Source: Cylindrobasidium torrendii FP15055 ss-10
Taxonomy: Eukaryota; Basidiomycota; Agaricomycetes; Agaricales; Physalacriaceae
DNA length: 64,000 bases
Reading direction: 5' to 3'
Assembly (NCBI GenBank): GCA_000934385.1
Contig: KN880491.1
Span: 60,464 to 124,463, forward strand
Shown piece after piece: positions 46,517 through 59,083 of this stretch. A program made the translations under genes and the position numbers. The notes beneath the pieces are model-generated. The model was given only the letters and a program-made list of their open reading frames with translations. It was not told where the DNA came from and searched no databases. The first letter of the stretch is position 1. Each line of letters starts with the position of its first letter.

Positions 46517-49500
46517 ATGGCAGAGCGACACAACCAATTCCCGATGATGAACAATTTCAATCCGGCACTAGGTCAAGTCTCGATGCCAGGGCAGGGCCAG
46601 CAAGGAGGACTTCAGGATGGACACCAGGGAATGGCATTTAACAACAATAATGAGTCTGGACAAATGTGGTCGCAAATGCAGCAGCTCCAGGCGCCATTCC
46701 GTCCTAATGGCGCTGACCACATGAGCAACGGCCAATTTACCCAACAACAGGTGAGTCTTGTCGCTCTCAGCGCGTGTCTGCTGTCTCTCTGTCGCGCCAC
46801 GCAACGGTCCGCCAAGGGGCCCTCCTCTTCCTGGACTGCGCGCTTACCTACGTTATTATTGCAGATGGCCACTATGCTCCAAAGTCAGGTCATGGCGAAC
46901 CGTCAACAAGGTCAATTTCCTCTAGGCGCTTCTCAGATTGGTGGACCCAGCGGCCAGCTGCCGTTTGGAGCAGGGCAGAACCAGTTGAACTTCCCCGGCG
47001 TAAATTCCAACGCCCCAGGGATGCAGAATGGCCCGCTTACTCAACCATCTAATCAGACTCGCGCCGCCATGATGCAGGCCTTCGCCCACAACAACAGACA
47101 GCTCAACCTCATAGACATGGCCGGAAACCAGCAAAATCAGCACACTCCCGCGGGCTTCCCCAATCGCCCCACCCAGCAAACAGGACAGCCTCAGGGAGGT
47201 AACAACATCTTTGGCGCTGGTGCGAACATGATGCGCAACAACTCCCCACCCCACCCTGCTATGCCCACCACACCTGCCAGTGGAGGCAGCGCTACCGCCG
47301 GTCCTCAACAGGTCCTCAATCTGATTCGTACTCTCAACGTTCCTGCCGACGTCCACGCAAAAGGTGCTCAAATCGTGGCGCAGATTGCTGCTACCGAAAC
47401 CAATGCTCGCAACTTGCACAATAATCGCCACGCTACCGGAATGACCGACGGGGTCTTTATCCAACAGGCGAAGATGTACAACGCTGAGATCGGAAAGGGC
47501 AAGGAGATGATGTCTCGTCTCTTTCAGCATGCACAAACCTTGCACAAGCAACGCGATGCGTTGGTCCAGCAGCAACAGCAGCAACAGAATCATCAAACAT
47601 CACCGGGGTACTTTTTTGTTCTATCGGGTCTTTCCTGTTGACTTACCGTTTCAACGCAGACAAGGTATATCGGCGGGGATGGGCCAGGCGAACGGTCAGA
47701 ACAATTGGATGCCGCAGGGGGGGCAGACTTTGCCTCCGACGTTTGGTTCGCCCCAGAGCCTACCACGTACCATGCCGGGGCAGCAAGGCATGCCTCTCAA
47801 TCACTCCATTTCGACGCCGCAGCAGTTCCCTCAAGGTGGCAATCCAGGCTCTGCCAACCCTGGTCAAGGCGTGAATACGACTCCGATTCCTCCACTCGAC
47901 AAGGAACGTTTTGAGAAGGCCTTCGAAAGTTTTCACAAATCCCGTGGCAATCCGCGCGACACTCGATCGTTCGCCCTTGAAGGTCGCCCCGTCGATCTTT
48001 ACAATCTTCACAAATCCGTGCTTCGAGAGGGTGGTTTCGCCAGCGTCAGCGCACGCGAGCTGTGGCCCATCATCGGCGGTCGTCTTGGATTTGTGCAGTT
48101 TCCGGCAAAAGATGGTGATGCCTGCGGGCCTGCAACCGCGCTTGGCCTCGAACAGATATACAAGGACTACTTTGTCGCCTTTGACGCTGCCTACGTCAGC
48201 TCACTTACCGAGACCCGTCGCAAGATGGCCGCCCAGTTGCAGCTGAACGGTGCACCGCCCAATCGTCCAGGTCAGCCGAACGCCCAGCAGATGCAAGTGA
48301 TAATGGGCCTCCTTGATCGCTCTGTTGAAGAGCTCCGTGCACAGAAGATTCCAGAGTACATGATAGGGTTTATTGAGGCCAACCGTCCTCACCTTATGCG
48401 TACGAGAGCCGAGCAGTCCACCTTCCGCGGCGCTGTGCGTGACGGGCGTCCGCAACCTCCTGGTCAGCAGGGAGCGAGACCCTACTCTCCCCCCAACGCC
48501 AATCCTATTGGTGGCCCCACTCTCTCGAGCTCGCCCTCTTTCCCACAGCCTAGCCTACCCAACGCCGCAAATGGTGGCCCATCTTCGGCTACCCCGGCGA
48601 CCATGATTCAGCAACAACGTTCAATGATGATGTCGTTGTTCATGCGCAGTAACTCAGATCGTCTGAATCATGCACAAGCGACGCTTCAGAGCATGAAGAA
48701 CGAATTCGTATCCCTTCGTGTGTTGCCTTCCTTTCAGAGGTCTCTAGTGATACTAATAATCGTCTCTAGGATTATCAACCCTTCCTCCCATAGAACCTCC
48801 GCCTTTGGAACAGCGCGCGGATTACGGTAGGCTTGCAGAGCAGCTCTTCAAAGTCATCGAAGATCTCGACGGCAAACTGGCCTTCATGACTATCGTCTCG
48901 AAAGAACCGGATATCACGGGTTTCGCTCGCAAGGTTGCCATCATCGTAAGCTTACCCTCTCGCGTATCATTTCTGTCCGTTGACATTGATACGTCCTAGA
49001 TCGTCACCCTCCGTCACCAGCAGCGACTGCTTAGCGGTCCGTCCCCGCAATATATCGTGACGATGGAAAACTTGCGACATATGTTTGTTGAGATCCAGAG
49101 AGCGCAGGAACACCTAGCTCGGGGTGTTCAGGGAATGTTCATCTCAATGGCGTCCAACCCGGCATACGCGCAACAAATTGCCACGATGAGTGGCTCATTG
49201 CCCAATCCAGCTCATTTTCAAATGGCGACTCGCCCACCACCTGCTGTGGCCACCCCCAGCGCCGCTTCTGCGCATAGTCCACCTATACCTCCGTCTTCTA
49301 CAACACCAGCGGCTCCGGGGCCCGCGGGGATCAAGAGGAAAGCCTCCACGGCTGCGTCTCCTCCTGCCGTAACGCCTGCTGCCCCTACACCATCCGCTGC
49401 GCCCCCGACTCCCGCGGCAAACGCTACCTCGCCAAAGTCGCCCAAGGCCAGGCCGAAGCCAAGACAGGCAACTAACAAACGCCGGAGCTCAACTACGACG

Positions 49501-50229
49501 AAGCCAACGCCGACTCTCGAACCCGCTCCATCGCCATCCGGCAGCCTGAAGCGTCCCAGAGAGGAGGACAGTCAACCCGGACCAAGTGGGGCGTCAGAAC
49601 CAGTAATGGTTGCCTCCGAGCCATCTCCTCCTAAGAAGTTGAAGACAGATTGGGAGGGATCGTCTAACGAAGGTCTGAAGCAGCGGGAGGAGGTAGCAGT
49701 CAAGGCCGAGACGGAGGAGGAAGTAGTCAACTACTTCGAGAAGATGACGCAGCTCATTAAGCTTGCTGGAGACAAGGATGAACTGGGCACGGTCGTCGAC
49801 GACGCGTTTGAAAACCTGATCAAGAACTACAGCGGCGGTCCTGAGGGAGCAAGCATGTCCCATAGTCGCGGGGAACCATCCACACAGACAGCGAGCGCAC
49901 CTGTTCCGGACGACTCAGGCGATGACTTCTTTGACTTCTCGCAGTTTGACCCCGTTCCGGCGGGCGAAGAGGATGAGCCGGCGCCGACACCTGATTTGGT
50001 ATCGTCCTCGTCGACGAATCCCAGTCCAGAGTCTGGGTCCGAGGCAGATGCGGGGCAACATGCATTCACCTTCTTGGACTTCAAACAGGATGAAACGCAT
50101 GACCCTTTGCACTTGGGTACGATGAAGGAGGTGGACGGAGGCGAAGCGACATATTACCATTCTTCACAGTGGAAGTGGGACGATCCTATGCCGGTTCCGG
50201 AGCCAACATGGGCGATGTCCAACTATTAG
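46517..50229 (+). CDS. ARID-domain protein, SWI1-like chromatin-remodelling subunit
   Basis: ARID proteins with this architecture in fungi are the SWI1 subunit of SWI/SNF. Exons are 46517..46750, 46865..47607, 47660..48717, 48770..48945 and 49000..50229, giving 1146 aa. The N-terminal 320 residues are Gln/Asn/Met-rich, with a helical stretch (PADVHAKGAQIVAQIAATE) and a polyQ run. The ARID domain lies at about 405-510 (RFEKAFESFHKSRG, LYNLHKSVLREGGF, LWPIIGGRLGF, YKDYFVAFDAAYV). A second conserved region follows (about 690-830; YGRLAEQLFKVIEDLDGKLAFM, HMFVEIQRAQEHLARGVQGMF). The C-terminus is Pro/Ala-rich with KRKAS and KRPREE basic patches, then acidic. The start is the ATG after ATCTATATACATC. 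Confidence 0.88.
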
Positions 50230-50748
50230 GCTCATGGACGTTGTTCGTGCGATATCATAGCCGGGGTTTCTGTGTGTGCTGCTCATATATTATGCCTTAT
50301 TCCTGGAGTTGCATATTTCAACCTTCCTATTACCCTCCCCTCATCGCTATCCTTTGATTACTCGATTACATGCTCTCCGTCTGTATTACTGCTTGGCTTG
50401 TGTGTGTATTTAGTTCGTTATCGCTTCTTGACCAATCCGTGGTGAATATACGGGGCTGGCTGTATAAAATAAACGAGTACATAGCAAGGTGTCCTTGACG
50501 ACTTCGACTGCAGGTAGAAATGGGTATGACTGTACTTGTGTACATGCCTAGTGTGCCTATAGCTTGAAGCTGGAAGGCTTACCAGTACTTGCTGTTGCAT
50601 GGTTTCCCTCAAATGTGTGAACCGCGGTCTCTGCTCGTTCACCATTGCAAACCAGCTCGGATGTAAATATCATAAAATAGATTCTCGATGTCCATAACTC
50701 TGTGCAAGTCACTACTGAGTAACTAATGCGTATACCGTGCTTCCACGC
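50230..50748. other. Convergent 3' region
   Basis: It lies between the ends of the ARID gene and the FAD oxidase gene. It is probably 3' untranslated sequence; no gene is seen. Confidence 0.45.
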
Positions 50749-52834
50749 TTAGGCAACTTTGCACAAGCCCTTCTCATTCCATCTTTCGCTCCCAACACCA
50801 GCTTTGACAATAAACAGGTCGTCCGGATCGTATTTGGTCTTAATCTCACTAAGTCTTCCGTAATTTTGCTGTCCAAAGAATGTCGTGACGAAATCTGCCT
50901 CGTACGCATCGCCTTCATTCGAGTATGATCCTGCATCGCTGCCAGTAACTTTCTCCATGATTGGACGCTGCGCCGTCTGGAACAGACTACGCATATTTTG
51001 CACAGACGACATGTCGGCATCGTCCGTCCATGAATTCGTTACGATGACCTGCATTCCAGCGTCAACACTCCCAAAGGACACTCTCTGAACAACACATACA
51101 TGGGTCTTCGCGGTTCTCCACTTTGGGTGAATAGCCGAATCAATGTCCGCGTTTTCGGTTACCTTACCACCAGCAACGATGTGCCCGAGAACGCTGCAGA
51201 GCCGCCTATGCATCAGTCACGGTCCCAGATTCCAACGAGGCGGGCACGTACGAGTGGGCTCCGGCCTCGAATAAACGAGTATACATCGTTCCAATAGCCT
51301 CTGGCTCGTCATACGCTGTTTCTGGGACAAGCCTTGATCCCATGAACGTGTTTTGCGCGCCCTCATTATCAGCCGCATAGATCAAATCGTTGATGACCCC
51401 CTCCTGGTACTTCTCTTGCAGCACACCCCAGGCGCCCGTCGCCAGAGCTTCAGTCAAGAAAGGTTGCATAAGCTCCTTGGAAGTGTCCGCTGAGACGTTC
51501 GGGAAGAAGGTGTGCGCGTAAAATCCGCGTTTGCCATCACCGGTAGCGTTCTGCAGTACATAATAGTACTGGCCACCATGCACGGCGTCGAAGTCGTGGA
51601 TGTGCGCGGCGTGTGTTGTCATGAGAGAGCCGATGTCCGTAGCGTTGGTCGAGTTGGTCGTCAGGTATGTGTAGGCAAGGGTAGCGTTGAAGGCATTGTA
51701 GGCGCGGAATGTGGCTGAGACGATGACCCCCCATGAACCTGCGCCTCCGCCCCGGAGAGCCCAGAATACTGGCATCATATTAGCGATAACTACGAGAAAA
51801 TTGAAAACAAAAACTTACAGTCGCTATTCTGAGTATCATCAGCAGTTATGTGCTCTCCGTCTGCCGTGACAATGGTGAACTCTGCCGACACAGTCAGATG
51901 AAGATCATGCTTGTCGCGGCCAGTCGACACTCACGAAGTGCGTTGTCCGCGGCGAGACCCAACGCAGGGGATAGCGCTGAATGCCCTCCACCTTGGATAT
52001 ATCCTCCTGCAGCAACGACGGTGGCTGCATTCCCGCCAACGATGATCTTGCCAGTCTCTTTGAGCGCTGGGTATATTTGGCGCAGGCCCATGCCACTTCC
52101 GACGGTGACTGCGCTGCCGTGGCCATCGAAGTCGTCATGAACAGTGAAATTTTGGAGCCCGTGAGTAGAGATGAGGAGGGAGTCCTTGGCTGTCGATCTT
52201 CCCAGGTAATCATGACCGGACGCCTTGATGGCGAGGCGAAGGTTATTGGTACGAGCGAAGTTAACACCCGCCTGGAACGATGATACGTATCAGTCGTATT
52301 TCTAGCACGACCTCGAAACCAGTAGTGAAAGAGGTATATGGATTAGCTTACCTGGATATCTTCCACAGTTTCAGCAAGCACCGCGTACCAAGGGACGTCG
52401 CCGTGTTTGCAGTTCCCTGTCGTGTTACGGAAGCACAGTTCTGGCGGGGACGAGTCGTAGTCCTTGTCCAAGAAATCAGCTCACACGCTCAATCCAAGCT
52501 AGAGCCATGTCCTACCTGCTCCCAATTTGGCTATCGGTCCGAGGGTCATCAGCATCTATGAGCATCATCATTACAGAAGGGAAAATACCTGAAGCATCGA
52601 TCCGGGCATGTTTTCGCCCCTCCAAGTCGAGCTCACCCACTGTTCGTCTGTACATCCAACGTCGTAACAGTATTGAGCTGAAGGAACCACTGCAACAAGC
52701 CTGCCGTTCGTTGACGCGTTCAGCTGCTGCCATGCATCTTCGCCGACGTCGCTCAATGAAGCGCGACACCCGCTTTGCGCGAGCGCATTTCCAAGACTAA
52801 CAAACACCAGCAAGATGGAAAATGCCGACCGCAT
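50749..52834 (-). CDS. Secreted FAD-linked oxidase (PCMH domain plus BBE domain)
   Basis: This is a flavin oxidoreductase of the berberine-bridge-like class; in fungi such enzymes oxidise sugars, alcohols or secondary metabolites, and the substrate here is unknown. Exons in transcript order are 52834-52589, 52530-52516, 52462-52352, 52271-51935, 51881-51819, 51768-51252 and 51205-50749, giving 581 aa. The first residues form a signal peptide (SILLVFVSLGNALAQ). The PCMH FAD domain spans about 125-320, with ASGHDYLGRS carrying the His expected to bind FAD; no second Cys anchor is seen. ALRGGGAGSWGVI and the C-terminal BBE segment (KYDPDDLF) are typical. Exon 2 is 15 nt and encodes PNWEQ. Leucine 2-type substrate loops cannot be assigned. 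Confidence 0.92.
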
Positions 52835-53229
52835 GTTGGGCAATCGAAGAAGAAGGAACGAAAAACAAACTGGTAGCCAGTGTTCTTATATATAGTGGAT
52901 TCCCGGTGGATTCTGTCCGCTACCTGTCCTGTTTCAAATTACGGCGCACTGGATAGCTTGCCGAGTCTTCCTGAATCTGCGTGAGGATTTCTATCATTCT
53001 CCCTATTTATCTGTCACACAGCTCGACGACTGCGCAACGTGTTATGGCTATTCTTGCGAGCCCATCGACGCACAACAGATGGATGCTGGGTGGATGCTAT
53101 GTGAATCAGACGTTCAAAGTCGCGGCATGAAGTCTAAAAAAAAGCTATGGACTAGTGCCTGTAGAGACACTCGAAAAGTCATGCACTAGCTAGTAATCGC
53201 TATTTGCGTAGACCGTTACCCATTTGGCT
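52835..53229. promoter_or_regulatory. Upstream region of the FAD oxidase gene
   Basis: A TATATATAAG element on the minus strand at 52885-52894 lies about 50 bp before the start codon and is a strong core-promoter candidate. The rest is uninformative and includes the 3' region of the Saf4 gene. Confidence 0.55.
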
Positions 53230-54342
53230 TCACCTTCGGGGCTGCAGCTTGGCAGTGTTACCTAGTACACGAGCTCGCAGGGACGACACAGCCGCGTTCT
53301 TCCCCGATGGCTGCTTCGGCACAATGGGCACAGTAGACGGAGTGACCTTGACCTTCTTCACAGGCCGCGCCGCCTGCTCCTTCTCCCAAAGCTCTTTTGC
53401 TTCTCGTGCCGCATCAGGATCGTCCTCCAGTAATGGCAGACTACTTGGTAGCCCATACCGCTCCTTCACCAAGTCGTCTGCTTTGCGCTTTGCCGCTTCG
53501 ACTTTCTTGACTTCGCGGAATTGTTTTCGCACTTTGGAAGAGAGCGCGTATGGGTCGGCGTTGAAGCGTTCGGACACGGTCTGCAGTTCGTCGAGGCGCG
53601 GCATCTGCACCTTTGTGAGGTGCGTTTGGGCACTTGTGGTTTTCTCCAGTGCAGCAAGAGGGTCGACGGTGCTCGAAGAGGCATCGGTATCTGAGGCGTG
53701 CAGGGCAAGAGAAGTTTAATAGCATTCTGCAAAGAAGAAATTCGCACTTGCCGTGTACAGCGTATCCGCCATTCTCTTCTGGGTTCCAGTCTTCGTCCTT
53801 CTGCCGGGCGCCTGATATGACAACGTAGCGCGTATTCTAGAAGGCATTGACAAATGATGGATGGACAAAGAGTATGTACCCATACCTTGGGATCAGTCTG
53901 TATCTCAAACCAACCATCGCAGAGATGACATTTACAACGGAAAGAGAAGATCGCCGTCGTGTAATACATGCCAACCTTCTTCTTCTCCGCATTGTAACGC
54001 ACACCCATGCCAATATGGTTGTTGCATGTGTCGCTAGTGAAATTTGAATATCGCTTCAAAGCGTTTGGAAACTGACCTACCACCAGATATTGAAGGGCAG
54101 TTCGAAGCGGGTGATGAGAATGCCTTGGTCTAATTTACGTGCGCGGTCACCGAGGGCGTGTTTACCTGCAGCGCCTGAGCCGCTGCAAATAAACGCTTAA
54201 GTGGGTGCACTTACCCCGATACGAGTTAAGACTGCCGTGTTTCTCTCCATCGAAATCAGGAGGATAGTACTTGTTGAAGCCTATATCAAAGCATGTTTAG
54301 AGTCTTTGTGAGAACGCTAATGAGAACTGACGGACCTTGCAT
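53230..54342 (-). CDS. Splicing factor Saf4/CCDC130 (CWC16 family)
   Basis: This is a spliceosome-associated protein of the Yju2/CWC16 family. Exons in transcript order are 54342-54336 (7 nt), 54280-54215, 54165-54081, 54033-53886, 53836-53752 and 53690-53230, giving 283 aa. The N-terminus MQGFNKYYPPDFDGEKHGSL and GKHALGDRARKLDQGILI place it with Saf4/CCDC130 rather than Yju2. The zinc-binding core is WCDTCNNHIGMGVRYNAEKK with CKCHLC. The C-terminal half is basic and helical (KVRKQFREVKKVEAAKRKADD). The fifth intron (53691-53751) uses a GC donor (gcaagt). The third exon has an alternative upstream acceptor that would shift the frame. Confidence 0.93.
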
Positions 54343-54747
54343 TTCACTAGCAGTCTGTCACGGAAACGCTGAGTTTAATCTAGAGCAAGCAGCAAGGTTG
54401 AATATGGCTCAAGACCGAGTGAGTGGATGAGTCCAAGGCGTGTCGGCAATATCCGACATGACTGCCGCGGGATGTGATGACGACAAATATTAGAAAAGCT
54501 GCAGAAAATTACAGGAAATTGGAATCTTTTATGGTTATTGGTATGTTCTTTCGCTGTATAGTATGTTGCGATGCGCAGACCAAATGGAATCTGGAGTCAA
54601 GCACTAATCATTGCGGGTCACATTTAAGTGACAGTCACGTCGGACTGCTCAATCTTGCCGCCGGCATCAAAAAAATTCCTGAACTTGACCTTCACTGTAC
54701 ATCCGGGCTGGGTAGTGTGTGGGATCTCTAACACCTGAACAAATAAC
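54343..54747. promoter_or_regulatory. Divergent region, Saf4 / fibrillarin
   Basis: It separates two start codons facing away from each other, both of RNA-processing proteins. I see no TATA box and no other gene. Confidence 0.4.
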
Positions 54748-55940
54748 ATGGCATTTGGTGCGTTGTCTTTCAAAACATGTATGCTCTTATCTGACCAAGA
54801 TCCAGGAGCTCCTGGTGGTCGTGGCGGTTTCGGTGGTGGTCGCGGCGGTGGACGAGGTGGAGGTGATCGTGGTGGCTTTGGCGGTGGACGCGGTGGAGGT
54901 GACCGCGGCGGCTTTGGTGGCCGTGGCGGCCGTGGTGGAGGACGTGGTTCGTCTCAAGACATTCCAGCTCAAAAATAAATGCTAATGCAAAGTCTAGGCG
55001 GATTTGGTGGTGTCTCAAAACCTGGCGATCGGGGTGGACGAGGCGGCGGACGCGGTGGTGGACGGGGTGCTCCTCGCGGACGTGGTGCTCCCCGCGGTGG
55101 ACGTGGAGGTGCTCGTGGAGGCGCCAACACCGTTGTTGAGCCCCACAGGCATGAGGGTGTTTTCATTGCCAAGGGCAAGGAGCATCTCCTTGTCACCAAA
55201 AACCTCGTCCCCGGGGACTCTGTCTACGGAGAAAAGCGTATCTCTGTCGAAGGCGCAACAGAGGGAACCAAGACCGAGTATCGTGTCTGGAATCCATTCC
55301 GTAGCAAGCTTGCGGCAGGTATCCTCAGTGGTCTCGACGACATTTTCATCGCACCCGGAAAAAAGGTCTTGTACCTTGGTGCTGCTTCTGGAACCAGTGT
55401 CAGCCATGTCGCTGATGTTGTTGGTCCGGTCCGTATGCTCTCAACCGCCTCTCTGTCAATGCTTACATTTTTACAGGAAGGCACTGTTTACGCTGTCGAG
55501 TTTTCATTACGATCGGGCCGTGACCTTATTGGCATGGCCAAGAAGCGCACCAACGTTATCCGTGCGTCAACTTGTCCGCTGCTATCATCCCTCACTGACT
55601 GTCTCTAGCCATTGTTGAGGATGCGCGTTTGCCGCAAAAGTACCGCATGCTCGTCGGCCAAGTCGATGTCATCTTCGCCGATGTCGCACAACCCGATCAA
55701 GCACGTATCGTCGCCCTCAATGCCGAGCACTTCCTCAAAGTGGGCGGCCATGTCGTTATCTCCATCAAGGCGTCATGTATCGACTCTACAGCGCCAGCCG
55801 ATGTTGTGTTTGCGTCCGAGGTTGCTATTCTCAAGAAAGAGAAGTTCAAGCCTTTGGAGCAAGTCCCTCTTGAGCCCTACGAGCGTGACCACGCCATGGT
55901 ATCTGCAGTCTATCTTAGACACAACGCGCCGACTGCATGA
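54748..55940 (+). CDS. NOP1: Fibrillarin, box C/D snoRNP 2'-O-methyltransferase (Nop1)
   Basis: This is the nucleolar enzyme that methylates rRNA as directed by C/D snoRNAs. Exons are 54748..54757, 54800..54946, 54998..55428, 55477..55561 and 55609..55940, giving 334 aa. The N-terminal 95 residues are a Gly/Arg-rich GAR domain ([10 protein letters not shown] units) split by an intron. The methyltransferase domain shows [19 protein letters not shown], the SAM-binding [46 protein letters not shown], and [10 protein letters not shown]. Exon 1 is only ATG-Ala-Phe plus one base. The family identity is certain. Confidence 0.97.
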
Positions 55941-56468
55941 GGTCAGCTTTTTGCCTTTGTTATCCACGCATCTACTAATATTACGCTCAGTGCTAAAAAG
56001 TGCATGTTGAAACCTGCCTCTACGTATATGTTCCTGCTATGTGATATTTAATGTATTCCTTTGTATCCTCTCTTTCTCTTGCGTCAATCGAGCTGCATCG
56101 ATATCGGTTTCTGGTTGGAGAATTCACGAGCATGAGGCTCGCACTGTGTGCGTTTGAGCAGCCGCGAAACGCGGGGGTTCATTATTAAATAAAGGCAACC
56201 TGATCTTCACTATAATAACATTAATGTCGAAAACGACATTCAAATATTCAAATGCCCAAACTTGAACCCAAAGGGTAGCTTTTTGACAGATTGTGTGGCG
56301 GAGACAGGGCAAACTGATGCCTTGTTCGATCAGGTCCATTGTGCTTTGCCCGATAACTACGACAACCCCGCTTAGGCCCACACCGACGTCGTCTGGTCTC
56401 TGCCGGTCTTTGCTTCTCACATTCTTTTACACGACCGCCAAAAACGAACCTTTCCAATCTTTTTAGCT
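55941..56468. other. Intergenic region
   Basis: It covers the 3' region of fibrillarin and the upstream region of the membrane-protein gene. Nothing coding is seen. Confidence 0.4.
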
Positions 56469-58079
56469 ATGGGACACGCAGACTTTCACGTCGCACACCT
56501 TGGGAAAACCAAAGGCCAGAGGGGCATGACAACCATGAAGAGGGCGGATTCTGGTACAGATATCCTTTTTCTTCAACGAAACAGGAAGATACTCATTGTC
56601 AGTAGACTGTGCAACGGGCGGTCTCTATGTCAATCCAGAGGGTGGGAACTCTTACCCCGCCGGCACCCCCCTCACCGCCAGTTGGACCACTGACTGCATA
56701 TCGAGCTCCACGGTGGACATCTACCTTTACGCGCCGGCTGTCAAGGACACCCAGCTTCACAAATGGACGAACGTGCCCAACGACGCCGCAGGATACAACC
56801 TGACAGTCAATCCTACCTGGTTTGACAACAAGACGAGTGCCAAGGCTCAGCTTCGTATCGTCGCGCGTGGGGAGGAACCATTCCTGAGCACTGCCGCCGC
56901 CGGTCCTGTCTTTACCTTAACCTCCGACGGCAGCGGTTCAACTGACGATGGTTCTGAAGTGACCGTCGTTGGCGCTGCCTCGACTGGCTCAACCTCTTCC
57001 TCGCGGGGCAAGATCGCCGCGGCTGTGGTCATCCCACTTCTCTTTGCCATTGTGGCCGTCGTTTTCTACGTACGTTGGTTGCGTCAAAAGCGTGCCAACA
57101 AGTCGGCCGCTTTCACGGAGCACGTCGACAAGCGGATGTCCACCATTTCAACCGACTGGAAATCGCTGTCTGGAAAGGGCGCGAGTGCGGCTATCCGCAA
57201 CAGCATGGCCGTTGGAGAAGGCAATCGCAACTCGGGCTTTTCGTTTGGCAACATCCGCCCCCAGTCCAGCTTCGATCCCGACAACGGCCCGTCGTCGCCG
57301 GAGATGGCCCAGGTTCGCGCCGCGCGCCCCCGCCCATCGTTCAACACTGGCGAACGTGTCTCCCGCGTCTCTTTCGCGGAAGGAACACGGCCCTCCGTCG
57401 AGACGCGTCGGTCCATGGCAGGTCAGAGCCGGGCTTTCCACAGTGCATTTGTGCCTCCGCTCCCCGATCGCCAGAGCTCCGCCGACGACCTTGGCATGGC
57501 AGGTGCCATGAGCCCCACCCAGACCTACGGCGCCGTCCCCCTCACCTCTGAAGCCATCCATTCTCGCATCAGCAGCAGCGCCCAGGATGATGTTGGTCCG
57601 GCTCTGAGCAGTGCGTTACCCTTTCCAAAGCTAGAAATGTTACCTGATTTTTCTTGCTAGTGATGCGCATGCAGGAAGATTACTCGACCTCGGACCTTTC
57701 TCGTTTGTCCACTTACACTGCCGGCAATAGCCACACCATGTCCGTCTACGGCTCGAACAACCCATACGCAAGCGCGACCGACGTTGTCAGCGCTCCCCAG
57801 CCAGTCTTCCGCTCGGAGACCCTTTTCTCAACTGGATCGCCGCTTACCTCCCCTACCGTCGAATCCTCCAGCTCGCCATTCGGTCACGCACCTAAGAACT
57901 TCGGTGTGAGCCCCGACGCACTACTCCAGGCTTATGCTGCTGGTCTGCCCACCAGCACCGGACCCGGCATGCCTGGTGCAATGAGGGTCATGAGCCCTCC
58001 TGCGATGCCGTCCGATATGCAGAGCCCCGTTCGCGGCGCCTACGACGTCCATGAGGACGTCTTTGGCCGAGCCCAGTGA
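56469..58079 (+). CDS. Single-pass membrane protein with Ser/Thr-rich ectodomain
   Basis: Function is unknown. Proposed exons are 56469..56553, 56603..57610 and 57661..58079 (503 aa). The extracellular-type part (about 30-150) has VDCATGGLYVNPEGG, paired Cys, N-glycosylation sites (NLT, NKT) and a Ser/Thr/Gly stretch. One helix (AAAVVIPLLFAIVAVVFYV) is followed by WLRQKR and a 300-residue Ser/Pro-rich cytoplasmic tail with YGAVPL and YGSNNPY. This layout is common among basidiomycete surface proteins. The first exon is uncertain: the one proposed has no signal peptide, and alternatives within 56526-56600 would also join in frame. Confidence 0.72.
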
Positions 58080-59083
58080 TCTACTGTGTAGTTCTTCTCT
58101 CTTCGCTGTAGATACTTATACCCTTTCTTGTAGTTTTGTGCTACCTTTCCTAGATCCAAGTTACAATGTTCTGTGTTTGGCTCTGACCATCATTGACGCT
58201 TCCCGGGCTGGTTCTGCTGGTTCGGTGCGTTTACTACTTCTACCTTACTACTGTCACTTCTCTCTATCGCCTCGGTTTGTGGGATCTTGCTCGATATGTA
58301 TTCTTTTTCTTGCGAATAGTATGGAGTTGCTGAGAGGCACTCGAGTTGTAGTTCGATTGTGTGGCGTATTGGCTAACATTGGTAAGAACATTGGACAGTA
58401 TCTCTCGTATCTCTGCGCACGAAAGGGTAACCAAGTGCACAGCCTTTCGCTATACGATGTGTGCAATGTGCATGATGGTGATTGTTCAGTCCAGGGGTCA
58501 ACTGAGCGCGACGTTCAAATACGACGTTTCGTTTGAACATGCTGGGCGCAGTAAGTATCCTGTAACCGCAGCTTTCTTTGAGCGCCAGACAATCTCACGT
58601 TAAATTCGAACACACCCATAATCCGTAACCGATGGCGCTTTGTGGATGATCAGCGCGACTGCCGACGGGATGAGAACGCAATTCCGGAATCGCGGCAAGC
58701 GTTCTCGATCAAGAAAGAATAAACCCATTGTTCTGCGCTCATACCCTTGGGCACACAGTCTTATCCGGTTTTTGGCCTCGTAGGGGAAGGCGCCATGAAA
58801 CGCTCGACTGCCTCTTTGGGTCATAGATCCGTGTGCCCGAACCGCAGCTCCAAGTGGGCGGTGTTCACACCCGGTTCATACACTCTCTGAACGTATGAGG
58901 CCCTGATGCCCTGATTGAAAGGAGAGAATAAATACCAGGAGAGAGGTTGCTGGTTTGGACATTATCTTCCTTTCTCTTCAGTGTCCAATCTTTTTATTCT
59001 TCTCCTGGACCTTTTCTTTGTAAGTGATTTCCTGGGAGGCAAAAGAGGTGTTAGCTCACAGGCTTGTTAATATCGAAGTTACG
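58080..59083. other. 1 kb intergenic region
   Basis: It holds the 3' region of the membrane-protein gene and the promoter of the RTA1-like gene. Pyrimidine-rich stretches precede 59084, as in many fungal promoters. No gene is seen. Confidence 0.45.

Noticed and set aside
46309..46641. 110-codon ORF overlapping the start of the ARID gene
   Set aside because: TATAAG lies only a few bases before its ATG, so it is probably not fully transcribed; it has no protein-like features.
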